From the NCBI RefSeq assembly GCF_038433205.1, contig NZ_JBCDNA010000002.1, positions 434,001 through 498,000 on the forward strand: a DNA stretch of 64,000 bases, given 5' to 3'. The position numbers were made by a program, and so were the translations under genes. This document shows positions 16,881-25,587 of the stretch, piece by piece; the stretch's first letter is position 1; each line of letters opens with the position of its first letter. The DNA comes from Lutimonas vermicola. GTDB lineage: Bacteria > Bacteroidota > Bacteroidia > Flavobacteriales > Flavobacteriaceae. The notes under the pieces were generated by a model, which did no database searches, was not told the DNA's origin, and saw only the letters and a program-made list of their open reading frames with translations.

Positions 16881-18647
16881 TTATTTGATCTCCAGCAAAA
16901 AAGGCAATCTGGCCTGAATACCAGTCCAATTGTCAAAATTTTGCGCGTGCTTGATCAACTTTAAATTCTCCTCTCCTATTTCATCAAGTAACAATTGCTC
17001 TTTGATACTTCCGAACGGGCCCGAAAACAGGTCTTTAAATTCCTTTTTATAATCAGGGTAACTTCGAATTCTGTATTCATCAAGTTCAACTATGGATGCT
17101 GCTAATTTGATCGCATCTTCCAGTCCTCCCAATGCATCAACCAAACCATTGTCTAGTGCCTGTTTTCCGGTCCAGACCCTACCCTGAGCAATCTGATCAA
17201 CTTCCTCATAGGTCAAATTTCTTCCCTCAGCTACTTTGGTCACAAACGTAACATATACGCGTTCGATTCCCTCCTTTGTCACCTTGTAGAAATCATCGTT
17301 CATTGGTTCGAACAAACTATAGTTCACAGAGCGTTTATTGGTCCCCACCTGTTCAGCATTAATTCCTATTCTATCGGCAAATTCACTGATATTTGGCACC
17401 ATGCCAAATACACCTATACTGCCCGTAATCGTAGTCGGATCTGCCACGATTTTGTCAGCATTACAAGAGATATAATAGCCCCCTGATGTGGCCAGGTTTC
17501 CCATAGAAACCACAACAGGTTTCTCCTTTTTGGTAATCTCTATCTCTCTCCATATAATATCAGATGCAAGCGCACTGCCCCCAGGGGAGTTCACGCGAAG
17601 TACGATTGCCTTTACATCTTTTGACTTTCTTGCTTTTTTGAGTGCTTCTATGATCAGATCGGGGCCAATATAATTTTCATCTCCTTTACCATAAATGATT
17701 TCGCCCTGAGCGTAGATCACGGCAATTTTATCTGAAGCAGCGGTGATGATCCTGCCTTTTCCTGAATTGATATAATTTTTGACACTAATTGAATTCAACT
17801 GCCTGTCTTCAGGTATCCCACCCAGTTGCTTTAATATTTTTACGTATTCATCCTTGTACAATTTACCGGTCAGCATGCTGTTTTCAATAGCCAAATCGGG
17901 TGTTCTTGCCATTAATTCATCTGCGATATAATTAATTCTCGTAGTTTCCAAATTTCTGCTTTCTTCTATATCTTCAACCATTTGAGACCAAATAGACTTT
18001 AAAAATGCCTCTGTTTGTTCCCTGTTGGCTTCGCTCATTTCATTTGCCAGGAAAGGTTCCACGGCACTTTTGTATTTGCCATGGCGAATTACTTCCATTT
18101 TTACACCGTATTTTTCCTGGAAATCTTTAAAAAACAATACTTCGCCTGATAATCCTCTGAAATCAATAAAACCTTCAGGATTCACATAAACAGAATCTGC
18201 TACCGAACTTAGATAAAGGTTTTTCTGAACATATACATCCGAAAATGCTAAAATAAATTTTCCCGACTCCTTGAATTCGTATAATTTATCCCTGATTTCG
18301 TGAATCTGAGATATGCCACCCCTGATCATTAAAGACTCAATGCTGATTCCCAGAATATTATCATCGTATTTTGCGTTGTCAATGGCATTTAATATGTTAT
18401 TCAAGCCCATTTTATCTTCCTCCAACCCTAACAGTTGTTCTATAGGGTCATTGCTTTTAGGCGCATAGTCTTTTATAACATCTTCCAGTTTCAACACCAA
18501 AACAGTGTTTTTCTTAACGACTACCTTCTCGTCTTCACCAAAACCTGAGCCAATCACCGAAACTATGGCCACGAAGACAAAAAACATGATCATAAAGGAG
18601 ATGAATACACCTAAAATTACCGCCAATAATTCTCTTAAAAAAGTCAT
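16881..18647 (-). CDS. sppA: Signal peptide peptidase SppA, 67-kDa type
   Basis: A 588-residue membrane-anchored serine protease that degrades cleaved signal peptides. An N-terminal membrane helix ('LRELLAVILGVFISFMIMFFV') is followed by two tandem peptidase S49 domains, as in the long E. coli-type enzyme. The general-base Lys lies in 'RHGKYKSAVEPF' near residue 192 of the first domain, and the nucleophile Ser in 'NLATSGGYYISC' near residue 386 of the second, followed by 'ADPTTITGSIGV'. Both catalytic residues are present, so it should be active. It is a single gene, convergent with the AraC-type regulator gene. Confidence 0.95.
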   Translation of the reverse strand: MTFLRELLAVILGVFISFMIMFFVFVAIVSVIGSGFGEDEKVVVKKNTVLVLKLEDVIKDYAPKSNDPIEQLLGLEEDKMGLNNILNAIDNAKYDDNILGISIESLMIRGGISQIHEIRDKLYEFKESGKFILAFSDVYVQKNLYLSSVADSVYVNPEGFIDFRGLSGEVLFFKDFQEKYGVKMEVIRHGKYKSAVEPFLANEMSEANREQTEAFLKSIWSQMVEDIEESRNLETTRINYIADELMARTPDLAIENSMLTGKLYKDEYVKILKQLGGIPEDRQLNSISVKNYINSGKGRIITAASDKIAVIYAQGEIIYGKGDENYIGPDLIIEALKKARKSKDVKAIVLRVNSPGGSALASDIIWREIEITKKEKPVVVSMGNLATSGGYYISCNADKIVADPTTITGSIGVFGMVPNISEFADRIGINAEQVGTNKRSVNYSLFEPMNDDFYKVTKEGIERVYVTFVTKVAEGRNLTYEEVDQIAQGRVWTGKQALDNGLVDALGGLEDAIKLAASIVELDEYRIRSYPDYKKEFKDLFSGPFGSIKEQLLLDEIGEENLKLIKHAQNFDNWTGIQARLPFLLEIK

Positions 18648-18693
18648 TTAATTTATTTTATTATATGTCGTTTATTGCTACATTATGTTACAA

Positions 18694-18825
18694 ATGTTAA
18701 AAACTAAGGCTAAAACAACCGAGAATTATGCCTTGGTTTTGTTTTCTTTGTATGAGCCTTCTTCAACAAGAACTCTCAGACTAATATATGATGTTATTGT
18801 TAATTATGGTATTGAATTAAAATAA
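18694..18825 (+). CDS. Candidate 43-codon small ORF upstream of folK
   Basis: An ATG at 18694 opens 43 codons ending TAA at 18823, 10 bp before the folK fusion's TTG start. The peptide (MLKTKAKTTENYALVLFSLY, then 'EPSSTRTLRLIYDVIVNYGI') has a plausible composition. No family is recognised. A 43-codon opening is not rare by chance in AT-rich DNA, so this is only a candidate; it could be a leader peptide or nothing. Confidence 0.2.
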   Translation: MLKTKAKTTENYALVLFSLYEPSSTRTLRLIYDVIVNYGIELK

Positions 18826-18835
18826 AAAAATCAGC

Positions 18836-19975
18836 TTGAAAATAGTTCGTACAACATATCTTTCTTTAGGGACTAATCTTGGAAACAAACTGGAGAACCT
18901 GCAGCTTGCAATTGACGAGATTAATTCATTCATAGGACATGTACGCAAAATTTCTTCTGTATACAAAACAAAGTCCTGGGGTTTTGAAGGCGACGATTTT
19001 TACAATATTTGTGTTGAAATATCAAGTAGTCTGAGTCCCGAAAAAATGATCGGGATGGTGCTTGATTTAGAAAATAAACTGGGGCGTTCCAGAATGAGCG
19101 AAAAAGGTTATAAGAACCGTATCATAGATATCGATATTCTGCTCTTTGATGAAGAGATTATATTTTACAATGATCTGAAAGTTCCACATCCTGAAATGCT
19201 CAAAAGGAAATTTGTTTTGGTTCCTCTCACTGAGATTGCTCCAAACCTTATCCACCCCATTACAAAGAAAACAATTTTGATATGCTTACAGAATTGTGAA
19301 GACAACCAATCTATTGAAAAAATAGATGCAACCCTTATACGGCCAATTTCGCTGGTTGAAAAATACAATTATATAGCCATCGAAGGCAATATTGGCTCAG
19401 GTAAAACAAGCTTGTCAAAACGTATTGGCGATGATTACAATGCAAAACTGGTCTTGGAGAGGTTTGCAGACAACCCTTTTCTTCCCAAGTTTTATGAAGA
19501 CAAAGAACGGTTCGCCTTTCCGCTTGAAATGAGTTTTCTGGCCGACAGGTATCATCAGCTCACCGAAGACCTTGCCCAATTTGATCTTTTCAAGAACTTT
19601 ATCGTTTCTGATTATTTTATTTTTAAGTCACTCATTTTTGCTCAGATAACTTTACCCAAAGAGGAATACAGCCTTTACAGAAAAATGTTTGATATCATGT
19701 ACAAGGAAATTGCAAAGCCTGATGTTTACGTATTTCTCTATCAAAACACCGAAAGACTTATAGAAAATATAAAAATAAGAGGTAGAGACTACGAACAAAA
19801 CATTCAGCCAGAGTATCTGGAGAAAATTCACAAGGGTTATTTGTCTTTCATCAAGTCTAAAGAAAAATTGAACCCATTGATCATTGATGTCTCAGAACTG
19901 GACTTTGTGAATAATGACGATGATTACCGAAATATTCTTAAGCAAATACTGGAATTCAAGCCTGAAATTAGCTGA
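18836..19975 (+). CDS. folK: FolK-deoxynucleoside kinase fusion protein
   Basis: A 379-residue two-domain protein with a probable TTG start at 18836 (the family opening 'YLSLGTNLGNKLENLQLAI' follows directly). Residues ~5-165 are HPPK, which pyrophosphorylates 6-hydroxymethyl-dihydropterin for folate synthesis ('GRSRMSEKGYKNRIIDIDIL', 'VPHPEMLKRKFVLVPLTEI'). Residues ~178-375 are a deoxynucleoside kinase: P-loop 'IEGNIGSGKTSL' near 181, 'ERFADNPFLPKFY', 'DRYHQL' near 234 (DRS-type motif) and the lid 'IRGRDYEQNI'. The kinase salvages deoxynucleosides to dNMPs. The fusion joins folate synthesis and nucleotide salvage in one polypeptide; such fusions occur in related Bacteroidota. It diverges from sppA and converges on gldC. 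Confidence 0.93.
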   Translation: MKIVRTTYLSLGTNLGNKLENLQLAIDEINSFIGHVRKISSVYKTKSWGFEGDDFYNICVEISSSLSPEKMIGMVLDLENKLGRSRMSEKGYKNRIIDIDILLFDEEIIFYNDLKVPHPEMLKRKFVLVPLTEIAPNLIHPITKKTILICLQNCEDNQSIEKIDATLIRPISLVEKYNYIAIEGNIGSGKTSLSKRIGDDYNAKLVLERFADNPFLPKFYEDKERFAFPLEMSFLADRYHQLTEDLAQFDLFKNFIVSDYFIFKSLIFAQITLPKEEYSLYRKMFDIMYKEIAKPDVYVFLYQNTERLIENIKIRGRDYEQNIQPEYLEKIHKGYLSFIKSKEKLNPLIIDVSELDFVNNDDDYRNILKQILEFKPEIS

Positions 19976-20006
19976 TATTTAATTCAAGGTCCTTTACACC
20001 AGGGTT

Positions 20007-20345
20007 TTATTGTTTTTTAATCCCCATTTTTTCAGCGTAATAATCGCAAAAATCACGCATGGTGGCACTCATTTTCTCATCACTTGTAGCGGTTTCAAAA
20101 GTATCCGCCATAGCGGTTAAGGTTTGATGAAAAAACTGTATCATTTCATTGACAGGCATCTCCTTGGTCCAAAGGTTTATTTTATAGGTATCTTTTTCAC
20201 TGGAGTCCCAAACCGAAAGCAACAATGCCTTGGCATCCATATTATCTATCGCTCCGTCGTCTGCAGACCAGGTCAGTTTTTCTGGAACCCTGTTCTCATC
20301 CAATCCAACTCTTATGTTTATTTCTGAACTATGTTTTATCGCCAT
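20007..20345 (-). CDS. gldC: Gliding motility protein GldC
   Basis: A 112-residue protein with no signal peptide or membrane helix, matching GldC in length and sequence ('HSSEINIRVGLDENRVPEKLTW', 'DAKALLLSVWD', 'KINLWTKEMPVNEM'). GldC is a conserved cytoplasmic partner gene of gldB in gliding flavobacteria; in F. johnsoniae loss of it reduces rather than abolishes gliding. It lies 74 bp downstream of gldB on the same strand, with a stem-loop in the gap, so gldBC is probably one transcript. Its biochemical role is unknown. Confidence 0.92.
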   Translation of the reverse strand: MAIKHSSEINIRVGLDENRVPEKLTWSADDGAIDNMDAKALLLSVWDSSEKDTYKINLWTKEMPVNEMIQFFHQTLTAMADTFETATSDEKMSATMRDFCDYYAEKMGIKKQ

Positions 20346-20369
20346 GATGCTGTTTCATTATTTGTATAC

Positions 20370-20412
20370 ATCAAGGTGTTGAACAAACTATTTTGTTGCT
20401 GACCTCCTTGAT
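20370..20412 (-). promoter_or_regulatory. Stem-loop between gldB and gldC
   Basis: On the minus strand ATCAAGG pairs with CCTTGAT and, inside, AACAA pairs with TTGTT. There is no T run after it, so it is not a standard terminator; it may be a processing or partial attenuation element. Confidence 0.4.
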
Positions 20413-20419
20413 TGTTATT

Positions 20420-21388
20420 TTATTTTTTTTTCGGTTTGTACCTCGATCTTTTAAAAATCTCTTCATTATCGGTAATAATCATTTCCTGCAGGCTTGGGTC
20501 ATTGTTCTTAACATATGCATTTACAATTTGCCATCCGAACCATACCCCTATCCTGCCCGGGGAATCTCTGTCTACTTCCAAATAAAATTTTGAAAAAGGC
20601 GCCTCGGTTATAAACCTATCACTAAGCACGGGGTCATTGGAATATAGCATTTCATTTTGAATAAAATACTTCCAAATATCACTTTCACTAATAACTGCCC
20701 ATTGGTATTGCTCGTCGCTGTATCCCATGATTTCAGCTTTTGGTGTTTCAGGCAGAAAAGCCTCAATCAAATGCATTTTTTTACCCTCCTGGATTATTCG
20801 TGAAATATACGAGTTGGTTTCTGAAGGTCTTAATATAGGCAAAGCAATCTGTTCTGCCACATCGACCAAAAGATGTTCCCTGGTGAAATTTTGCTTGATG
20901 TAATTCGGATAATCCTGATATACTTCATGCTCCTTTCCCAGATACACATCCAGGGAGATAAATAATAAACTATCGGCATAGACCACTTTATGATTATAAT
21001 CTACCAAAGTCAATATAGTGATAACCTTAGGTTCTTTAAATTTCGGATAATAATATTTCACATGCTTGAACAAATCTGTAAGCGCTTCTTTTTCTTCACG
21101 GAAATCTCCAAAGACCTCCTGAACCGATTTATACAGAAACAGCTCATCCTCATCTTTCATTTTGGCAATCCAGACAGAATCAGGATTCGATTCGGGAAAG
21201 AGATACTTAAATTCAGATTTCAATTGATCCAGGTCTTCAGGAGCAGAAGTATAAAATTTCTGATCAAACCTGATCAATTCGGTATTTGACTCTATTTTTG
21301 CCACATCAACCTTTTTGTCTGCATTCTTATCGCAAGCTGAAAGAAAAGTGAGGATCAAAACAAGGAAAAAGTATTTAATAACGTTCAT
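20420..21388 (-). CDS. gldB: Gliding motility lipoprotein GldB
   Basis: A 322-residue lipoprotein: a lipobox signal ('FFLVLILTFLSACDKN') places Cys at about residue 19. The mature sequence matches GldB ('ELIRFDQKFYTSAPEDLDQLK', 'REHLLVDVAEQIALPILRP', 'SPGRIGVWFGWQIV'), a lipoprotein required for gliding in F. johnsoniae and restricted to Bacteroidota. It is proposed to act at the inner or outer membrane face of the motility apparatus, which shares parts with T9SS. gldC follows. It diverges from nadE with only 66 bp between start codons, so the two promoters must overlap. Confidence 0.93.
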   Translation of the reverse strand: MNVIKYFFLVLILTFLSACDKNADKKVDVAKIESNTELIRFDQKFYTSAPEDLDQLKSEFKYLFPESNPDSVWIAKMKDEDELFLYKSVQEVFGDFREEKEALTDLFKHVKYYYPKFKEPKVITILTLVDYNHKVVYADSLLFISLDVYLGKEHEVYQDYPNYIKQNFTREHLLVDVAEQIALPILRPSETNSYISRIIQEGKKMHLIEAFLPETPKAEIMGYSDEQYQWAVISESDIWKYFIQNEMLYSNDPVLSDRFITEAPFSKFYLEVDRDSPGRIGVWFGWQIVNAYVKNNDPSLQEMIITDNEEIFKRSRYKPKKK

Positions 21389-21414
21389 TTAAAATATTTG
21401 CGAATAAAAATTAA

Positions 21415-21422
21415 TATTTTTG
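21415..21422 (+). promoter_or_regulatory. -7 box (TATTTTTG) of nadE
   Basis: TATTTTTG lies 32 bases before the nadE ATG at 21455 and excludes the earlier in-frame start at 21398. Confidence 0.45.
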
Positions 21423-21454
21423 TGCCTCGCAAAACTAATAAATACTTAGCAATA

Positions 21455-22252
21455 ATGAACACAGAAAAAGTTACAAATCATATCGTAAATTGGTTAAAAG
21501 ACTATGCCGCCCAAGCTGGTGCAAAAGGATTCGTCGTCGGTGTTTCTGGTGGGATCGATTCAGCTGTAACTTCTGCCCTTTGTGCCAGAACAGGATTGCA
21601 GGTATTATGTCTGGAAATGCCTATACATCAGGCTCCTTCTCAGGTAAACAGGGCCCTTAACCACATAGATTGGCTTAAGAAAATTTATTCAGGCGTGGGT
21701 ATGACACAGGTAAATCTTACCCCTGTGTTCGATAGCCTTATCAAAGCCCTTCCGGAAGTGGAAGACGAAGAAGAACGATTTATGTCTCTCGCCAATACAA
21801 GGGCCAGGCTGAGAATGACCTCCTTGTATTACTTTGCCGCCTTAAATGGCTTACTTGTGGCCGGCACCGGCAACAAAGTTGAAGACTTCGGAGTTGGTTT
21901 CTATACCAAATATGGAGATGGAGGAGTCGACCTAAGCCCGATAGCAGATCTAATGAAAAGTGAGGTCTATGCACTTGCTGAATACATGGGTATTAACAAA
22001 GAAATAATCGTTGCCGCACCTACTGACGGGCTTTGGGGAGATGACCGTACAGATGAAGACCAGATAGGGGCCAGTTACGACGAACTTGAATGGGCCATGG
22101 CCGCTATTGAACAAGGTATGGATGAAGGTAATCTCAACAAAAGGCAAAAACAAGTGTTAGATATTTATAACAGACTGCACAAGGCAAATATGCATAAAAT
22201 GGTTCCTATCCCGGTATGTGAAATTCCCGAAGACATAAAATCAGATTCCTAA
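21455..22252 (+). CDS. nadE: NH3-dependent NAD+ synthetase
   Basis: A 265-residue NAD synthetase that adenylates and amidates nicotinate adenine dinucleotide to give NAD+. The ATG at 21455 gives the expected start 'MNTEKVTNHIVNWLKDYA'. The ATP-pyrophosphatase P-loop 'GVSGGIDSAVTSAL' is near residues 29-42, with 'GTGNKVEDFGVGFYTKYGDGG' region and 'AAPTDGLWGDDRTDE' downstream. It has no N-terminal nitrilase (glutaminase) domain, so it should use free ammonia. The gene diverges from gldB and its last 4 bases overlap the stop of convergent dnaG. NadK, which consumes its product, is encoded about 8 kb away. Confidence 0.95.
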   Translation: MNTEKVTNHIVNWLKDYAAQAGAKGFVVGVSGGIDSAVTSALCARTGLQVLCLEMPIHQAPSQVNRALNHIDWLKKIYSGVGMTQVNLTPVFDSLIKALPEVEDEEERFMSLANTRARLRMTSLYYFAALNGLLVAGTGNKVEDFGVGFYTKYGDGGVDLSPIADLMKSEVYALAEYMGINKEIIVAAPTDGLWGDDRTDEDQIGASYDELEWAMAAIEQGMDEGNLNKRQKQVLDIYNRLHKANMHKMVPIPVCEIPEDIKSDS

Positions 22253-24222
22253 ATAACCCGGTTGAGTTTTTCAAAAAGCAGTTGTTTTAATGCGGTATAG
22301 TCTCTTATAGATTCCAGGGTGTCACGGTTATTCTGAGGTGCAACATCTTCTTCTTCAGATGACTGGAGTTTTGTTTTTAAGGCGTGAATCTTTTGGGCAA
22401 TGAGCAGTCTCCTCAGGTTATACAATACATCCATGACCAGTTTTGGAAGATAACTTTCTTTATCCTTTACAAAAATATCGTGTTTTTCCCAACTGCTGAG
22501 CACGTACCTCTCTTCATCCATAAGGATATCCGTAACGGTAGCTGCTATATCCTGATCCTCGTGGTTTGTAAAAAGATCCGCATTGATACCCTGTTCCTGA
22601 TTCAAAAGGTGGATCATCTCATAGTAGATCTTCAAAAATACAGGATCCGTAAATTCAATCTCATCTTCCTGAAGGTGCATATAGATCTCCTTACAAACTT
22701 CATTTGTATAGTTCGTCTTTACTATTCTTTTTTTACCGTCATCGTCAATTTCGGAGGTGAAATCTATAAAATCAACCTGTTCATTTCCATACAGAAGCAG
22801 GATCTCTATGATTTTCTTCTCCATTTGAAACAACTGATCTATCTTTTCTGCCTTCTTGCTTTCTTTGACTATTCCGGTAAAAGGTGTTTTTTGAACTGGT
22901 TGTGCCCTGCTATCGCGATTTTCTCTTTTCAGGATTTGGGATAGCTCGTTAAAAAGAACACTTTCAGAAATATTCATGATACGGGCGCATTCTTGCAGAT
23001 AGATCTCTTTTTGAATATTGTTGGGTATCTTTGAAATACTAGCCACAATATCTCTGATCAATTCAGCCCTCTTTATCGGATCGTTTTTGGTTCCCTCAAG
23101 TAAAAGAGATGTTTTAAACTGTATAAAATCCTGTGAATGGCTTGTTAGGTATTCTGTGATTTCCTCAGACGACCTCGATTTGGCGAAGCTATCCGGGTCA
23201 TCGCCTTCAGGGAACGCCACAACTTTCACATTTAGACCCTGCTCCAGTATAAGGTCTATCCCCCTGAAAGAAGCCCTGATTCCCGCTGCATCTCCGTCAA
23301 ATAAAACAGTAATATTATTGGTCAACCTGTTAATCAGTCTAATCTGATCAGAAGAGAGCGCAGTTCCTGAAGATGCAACTACATTTTCCACTCCCGATTG
23401 AAACATGGAGATCACGTCAGTATATCCCTCTACCAAAAAGCAATTGTCTTCTCTGGCAATGCTCTGCTTGGCCTGATAAATTCCATATAGGATCTTACTC
23501 TTATGGTATATGATGCTTTCGGGTGAATTGAGATATTTCGCCGCTTTCTTGTCTGTTGAAAGCGTTCTTCCTCCAAATCCAAGGATCCTTCCACTCATAC
23601 TGTGAATCGGAAACATCACACGTCCTTTAAAGCGATCAAATTTTCTGTTGTCTTTAACGATACTGAGACCAGTTTTTTCTAGAAATTCGATTTCGTATTT
23701 TTTGTTTTCTGCCGCATCGGTAAAAGCCGACCATTCATCAAGCGAATAACCCAGCTCAAATTTTCTGATGGTTTCATCGGTAAATCCGCGCTCCTTGAAA
23801 TAAGACAATCCAATGGCTTTACCCTTTTCATTATTCCAAAGTATATCCGAAAAATAGTTTTTAGCGTATTCCGATACAAGAAACATGCTTTCCTTTTCAT
23901 TAGATCGCTTCTTGTCTTCATCATTCTGAACCGTCTCTTCTATTTCAATCTGATATTTTTTGGCAAGATAACGTATGGCCTCAGGATAAGAATAGTGCTC
24001 GTGCTCCATAAGAAAGGTAATCGCATTACCTCCTTTTCCAGTACTGAAATCCTTCCAAATCTGCTTGACAGGAGATACCATGAAGGAAGGTGTTTTTTCA
24101 TCTGTAAAAGGGCTTAAACCCTTAAAGTTCGCACCAGCCTTTTTCAAATTCACAAAATCACCGATGACCTCCTCCACCCGGGCAGTTTCGAATACCTTGT
24201 CAATGGTTTCTCTTGCAATCAT
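22249..24222 (-). CDS. dnaG: DNA primase DnaG with degenerate zinc-binding motif
   Basis: A 657-residue primase that makes RNA primers at the replication fork. The N-terminal CHC2 domain is present but its four zinc-ligand positions are replaced: 'GLSPFTDEKTPSF' has Ser37 and Thr40 where the usual motif has Cys and His, and 'KQIWKDFSTGKGG' has Asp58 and Thr61 in place of two Cys. The catalytic core is intact: 'FPIHSMSGRILGFGGR', TOPRIM 'VEGYTDVISMFQSG' near residue 260 and 'LFDGDAAGIRAS' near 304. The C-terminal ~200 residues are the DnaB-interacting region. The zinc-less form is probably a lineage trait. clpX lies upstream, with its terminator in between. Confidence 0.95.
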   Translation of the reverse strand: MIARETIDKVFETARVEEVIGDFVNLKKAGANFKGLSPFTDEKTPSFMVSPVKQIWKDFSTGKGGNAITFLMEHEHYSYPEAIRYLAKKYQIEIEETVQNDEDKKRSNEKESMFLVSEYAKNYFSDILWNNEKGKAIGLSYFKERGFTDETIRKFELGYSLDEWSAFTDAAENKKYEIEFLEKTGLSIVKDNRKFDRFKGRVMFPIHSMSGRILGFGGRTLSTDKKAAKYLNSPESIIYHKSKILYGIYQAKQSIAREDNCFLVEGYTDVISMFQSGVENVVASSGTALSSDQIRLINRLTNNITVLFDGDAAGIRASFRGIDLILEQGLNVKVVAFPEGDDPDSFAKSRSSEEITEYLTSHSQDFIQFKTSLLLEGTKNDPIKRAELIRDIVASISKIPNNIQKEIYLQECARIMNISESVLFNELSQILKRENRDSRAQPVQKTPFTGIVKESKKAEKIDQLFQMEKKIIEILLLYGNEQVDFIDFTSEIDDDGKKRIVKTNYTNEVCKEIYMHLQEDEIEFTDPVFLKIYYEMIHLLNQEQGINADLFTNHEDQDIAATVTDILMDEERYVLSSWEKHDIFVKDKESYLPKLVMDVLYNLRRLLIAQKIHALKTKLQSSEEEDVAPQNNRDTLESIRDYTALKQLLFEKLNRVI

Positions 24223-24251
24223 TTTTTCAATAAAGAATTTAGCTATAAAGA

Positions 24252-24284
24252 TAAAAAAACTGCCAGATGCTGGCAGTTTTTTTT
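24252..24284 (-). terminator. Terminator of clpX (symmetrical)
   Basis: ACTGCCAG and CTGGCAGT form a perfect 8-bp stem with a 3-base loop and have T runs on both strands. It lies between the clpX stop and the dnaG start. Confidence 0.85.
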
Positions 24285-24305
24285 AGATTAGATATTTTCA
24301 ACGGC

Positions 24306-25544
24306 CTATGATACGGCTTTCAACTTTTTAATCGTTGATTTGGTTAATTTTTCCTCAGCATATTTTCTGGTTACCTTTAAACTTGTTTCTTCGCCACCAG
24401 GCATATCAAACATGGCATCGGTAAGAATCTCCTCGCATAAAGATCTCAGCCCTCTGGCCCCAAGCTTGTATTCTACAGCTTTGTCGACAATAAAATCAAG
24501 TGCCTTTTCATCAATTTTAAACGAGATCCCATCCATATCAAATAATTTCTCATACTGTTTGATAATGGCATTCTTGGGTTCAGTCAATATAGACCTCAAG
24601 GTTTTTTTATCCAAAGGCCTCATAAAAGTAAGCGCCGGAAGTCTTCCTATAATTTCGGGAATCAATCCAAAGTTCTTCAGATCTGACGGGATGATATATT
24701 GCAAAAGATTTTCTTCATCAATCTTATCATCAGATATTGAAGCACTGTAACCGACGGCCTGCATGTTCAATCTTTTACTGATTACGCGATCAATGCCGCT
24801 AAATGCTCCTCCAGCAATAAAAAGAATATTAGTGGTGTCTACCTCTACAAATTTCTGATCCGGATGCTTTCTTCCACCCTTTGGCGGAACATTTACCACA
24901 GTGCCTTCCAGTAATTTCAGCAAGGCCTGCTGAACACCTTCTCCCGAAACGTCTCTTGTAATTGACGGGTTATCGCTCTTTCTGGCAATCTTGTCAATCT
25001 CATCAATAAAAACGATTCCTTTTTCAGCCTTATCAACTTTGTAATCTGCAGCCTGTAATAAACGGGTCAAAATAGTTTCCACATCTTCTCCCACATATCC
25101 GGCTTCGGTTAGAACGGTCGCATCTACTATTGCAAAAGGCACATCGAGCATTTTTGCTATTGTTCGTGCAATAAGGGTCTTTCCTGTTCCGGTTTCTCCT
25201 ACCAAAACAATATTACTCTTTTCAATCTCAATATCGTCTTCCTTCGAAGTTGGCTTTTGAAGTAATCTTTTATAATGATTGTATACAGCAACTGACATCA
25301 CTTTTTTGGCCTGGTTCTGGCCAATGATATACTGATCTAGAAAATCTTTGATCTCCCTGGGTTTCTTTACAAGAAAATCACCATTTGAATTCTTCTTTTC
25401 ATTGATTGACTCTTCCAAGACAATACCATGAGCCTGTTCAATGCATTTGTCACAAATATGTGAATCGACTCCTGCAATCAACAGATTTGTTTCTTCTTTC
25501 TTCCTTTTACAAAACGAGCATTCTAATTCTTCTTTCTTCGCCAT
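24306..25544 (-). CDS. clpX: ATP-dependent Clp protease ATP-binding subunit ClpX
   Basis: A 412-residue AAA+ unfoldase that feeds tagged proteins into ClpP. The N-terminal zinc domain has Cys9, Cys12, Cys31 and Cys34. Walker A 'GETGTGKTLIA' begins near residue 116, Walker B is 'IVFIDEIDKIARK', and 'GGAFSGIDRVISKRL' follows. The ClpP-binding 'IGF' loop reads VGY here ('MQAVGYSASISD'), a change common enough in Bacteroidota that it need not impair docking. clpP lies 43 bp upstream on the same strand, and tig upstream of that, giving the common order tig-clpP-clpX. Ends at a strong terminator. Confidence 0.96.
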   Translation of the reverse strand: MAKKEELECSFCKRKKEETNLLIAGVDSHICDKCIEQAHGIVLEESINEKKNSNGDFLVKKPREIKDFLDQYIIGQNQAKKVMSVAVYNHYKRLLQKPTSKEDDIEIEKSNIVLVGETGTGKTLIARTIAKMLDVPFAIVDATVLTEAGYVGEDVETILTRLLQAADYKVDKAEKGIVFIDEIDKIARKSDNPSITRDVSGEGVQQALLKLLEGTVVNVPPKGGRKHPDQKFVEVDTTNILFIAGGAFSGIDRVISKRLNMQAVGYSASISDDKIDEENLLQYIIPSDLKNFGLIPEIIGRLPALTFMRPLDKKTLRSILTEPKNAIIKQYEKLFDMDGISFKIDEKALDFIVDKAVEYKLGARGLRSLCEEILTDAMFDMPGGEETSLKVTRKYAEEKLTKSTIKKLKAVS

Positions 25545-25587
25545 TTCCCTACTTTTAATACAGGATGGTCACATCCTGCCTGTCCTT

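Noticed and set aside
22384..22944. A long plus-strand open frame inside dnaG
   Set aside because: It is antisense to a fully recognised primase and its translation is hydrophobic and low-complexity with no family; it is a shadow of the dnaG codon pattern.
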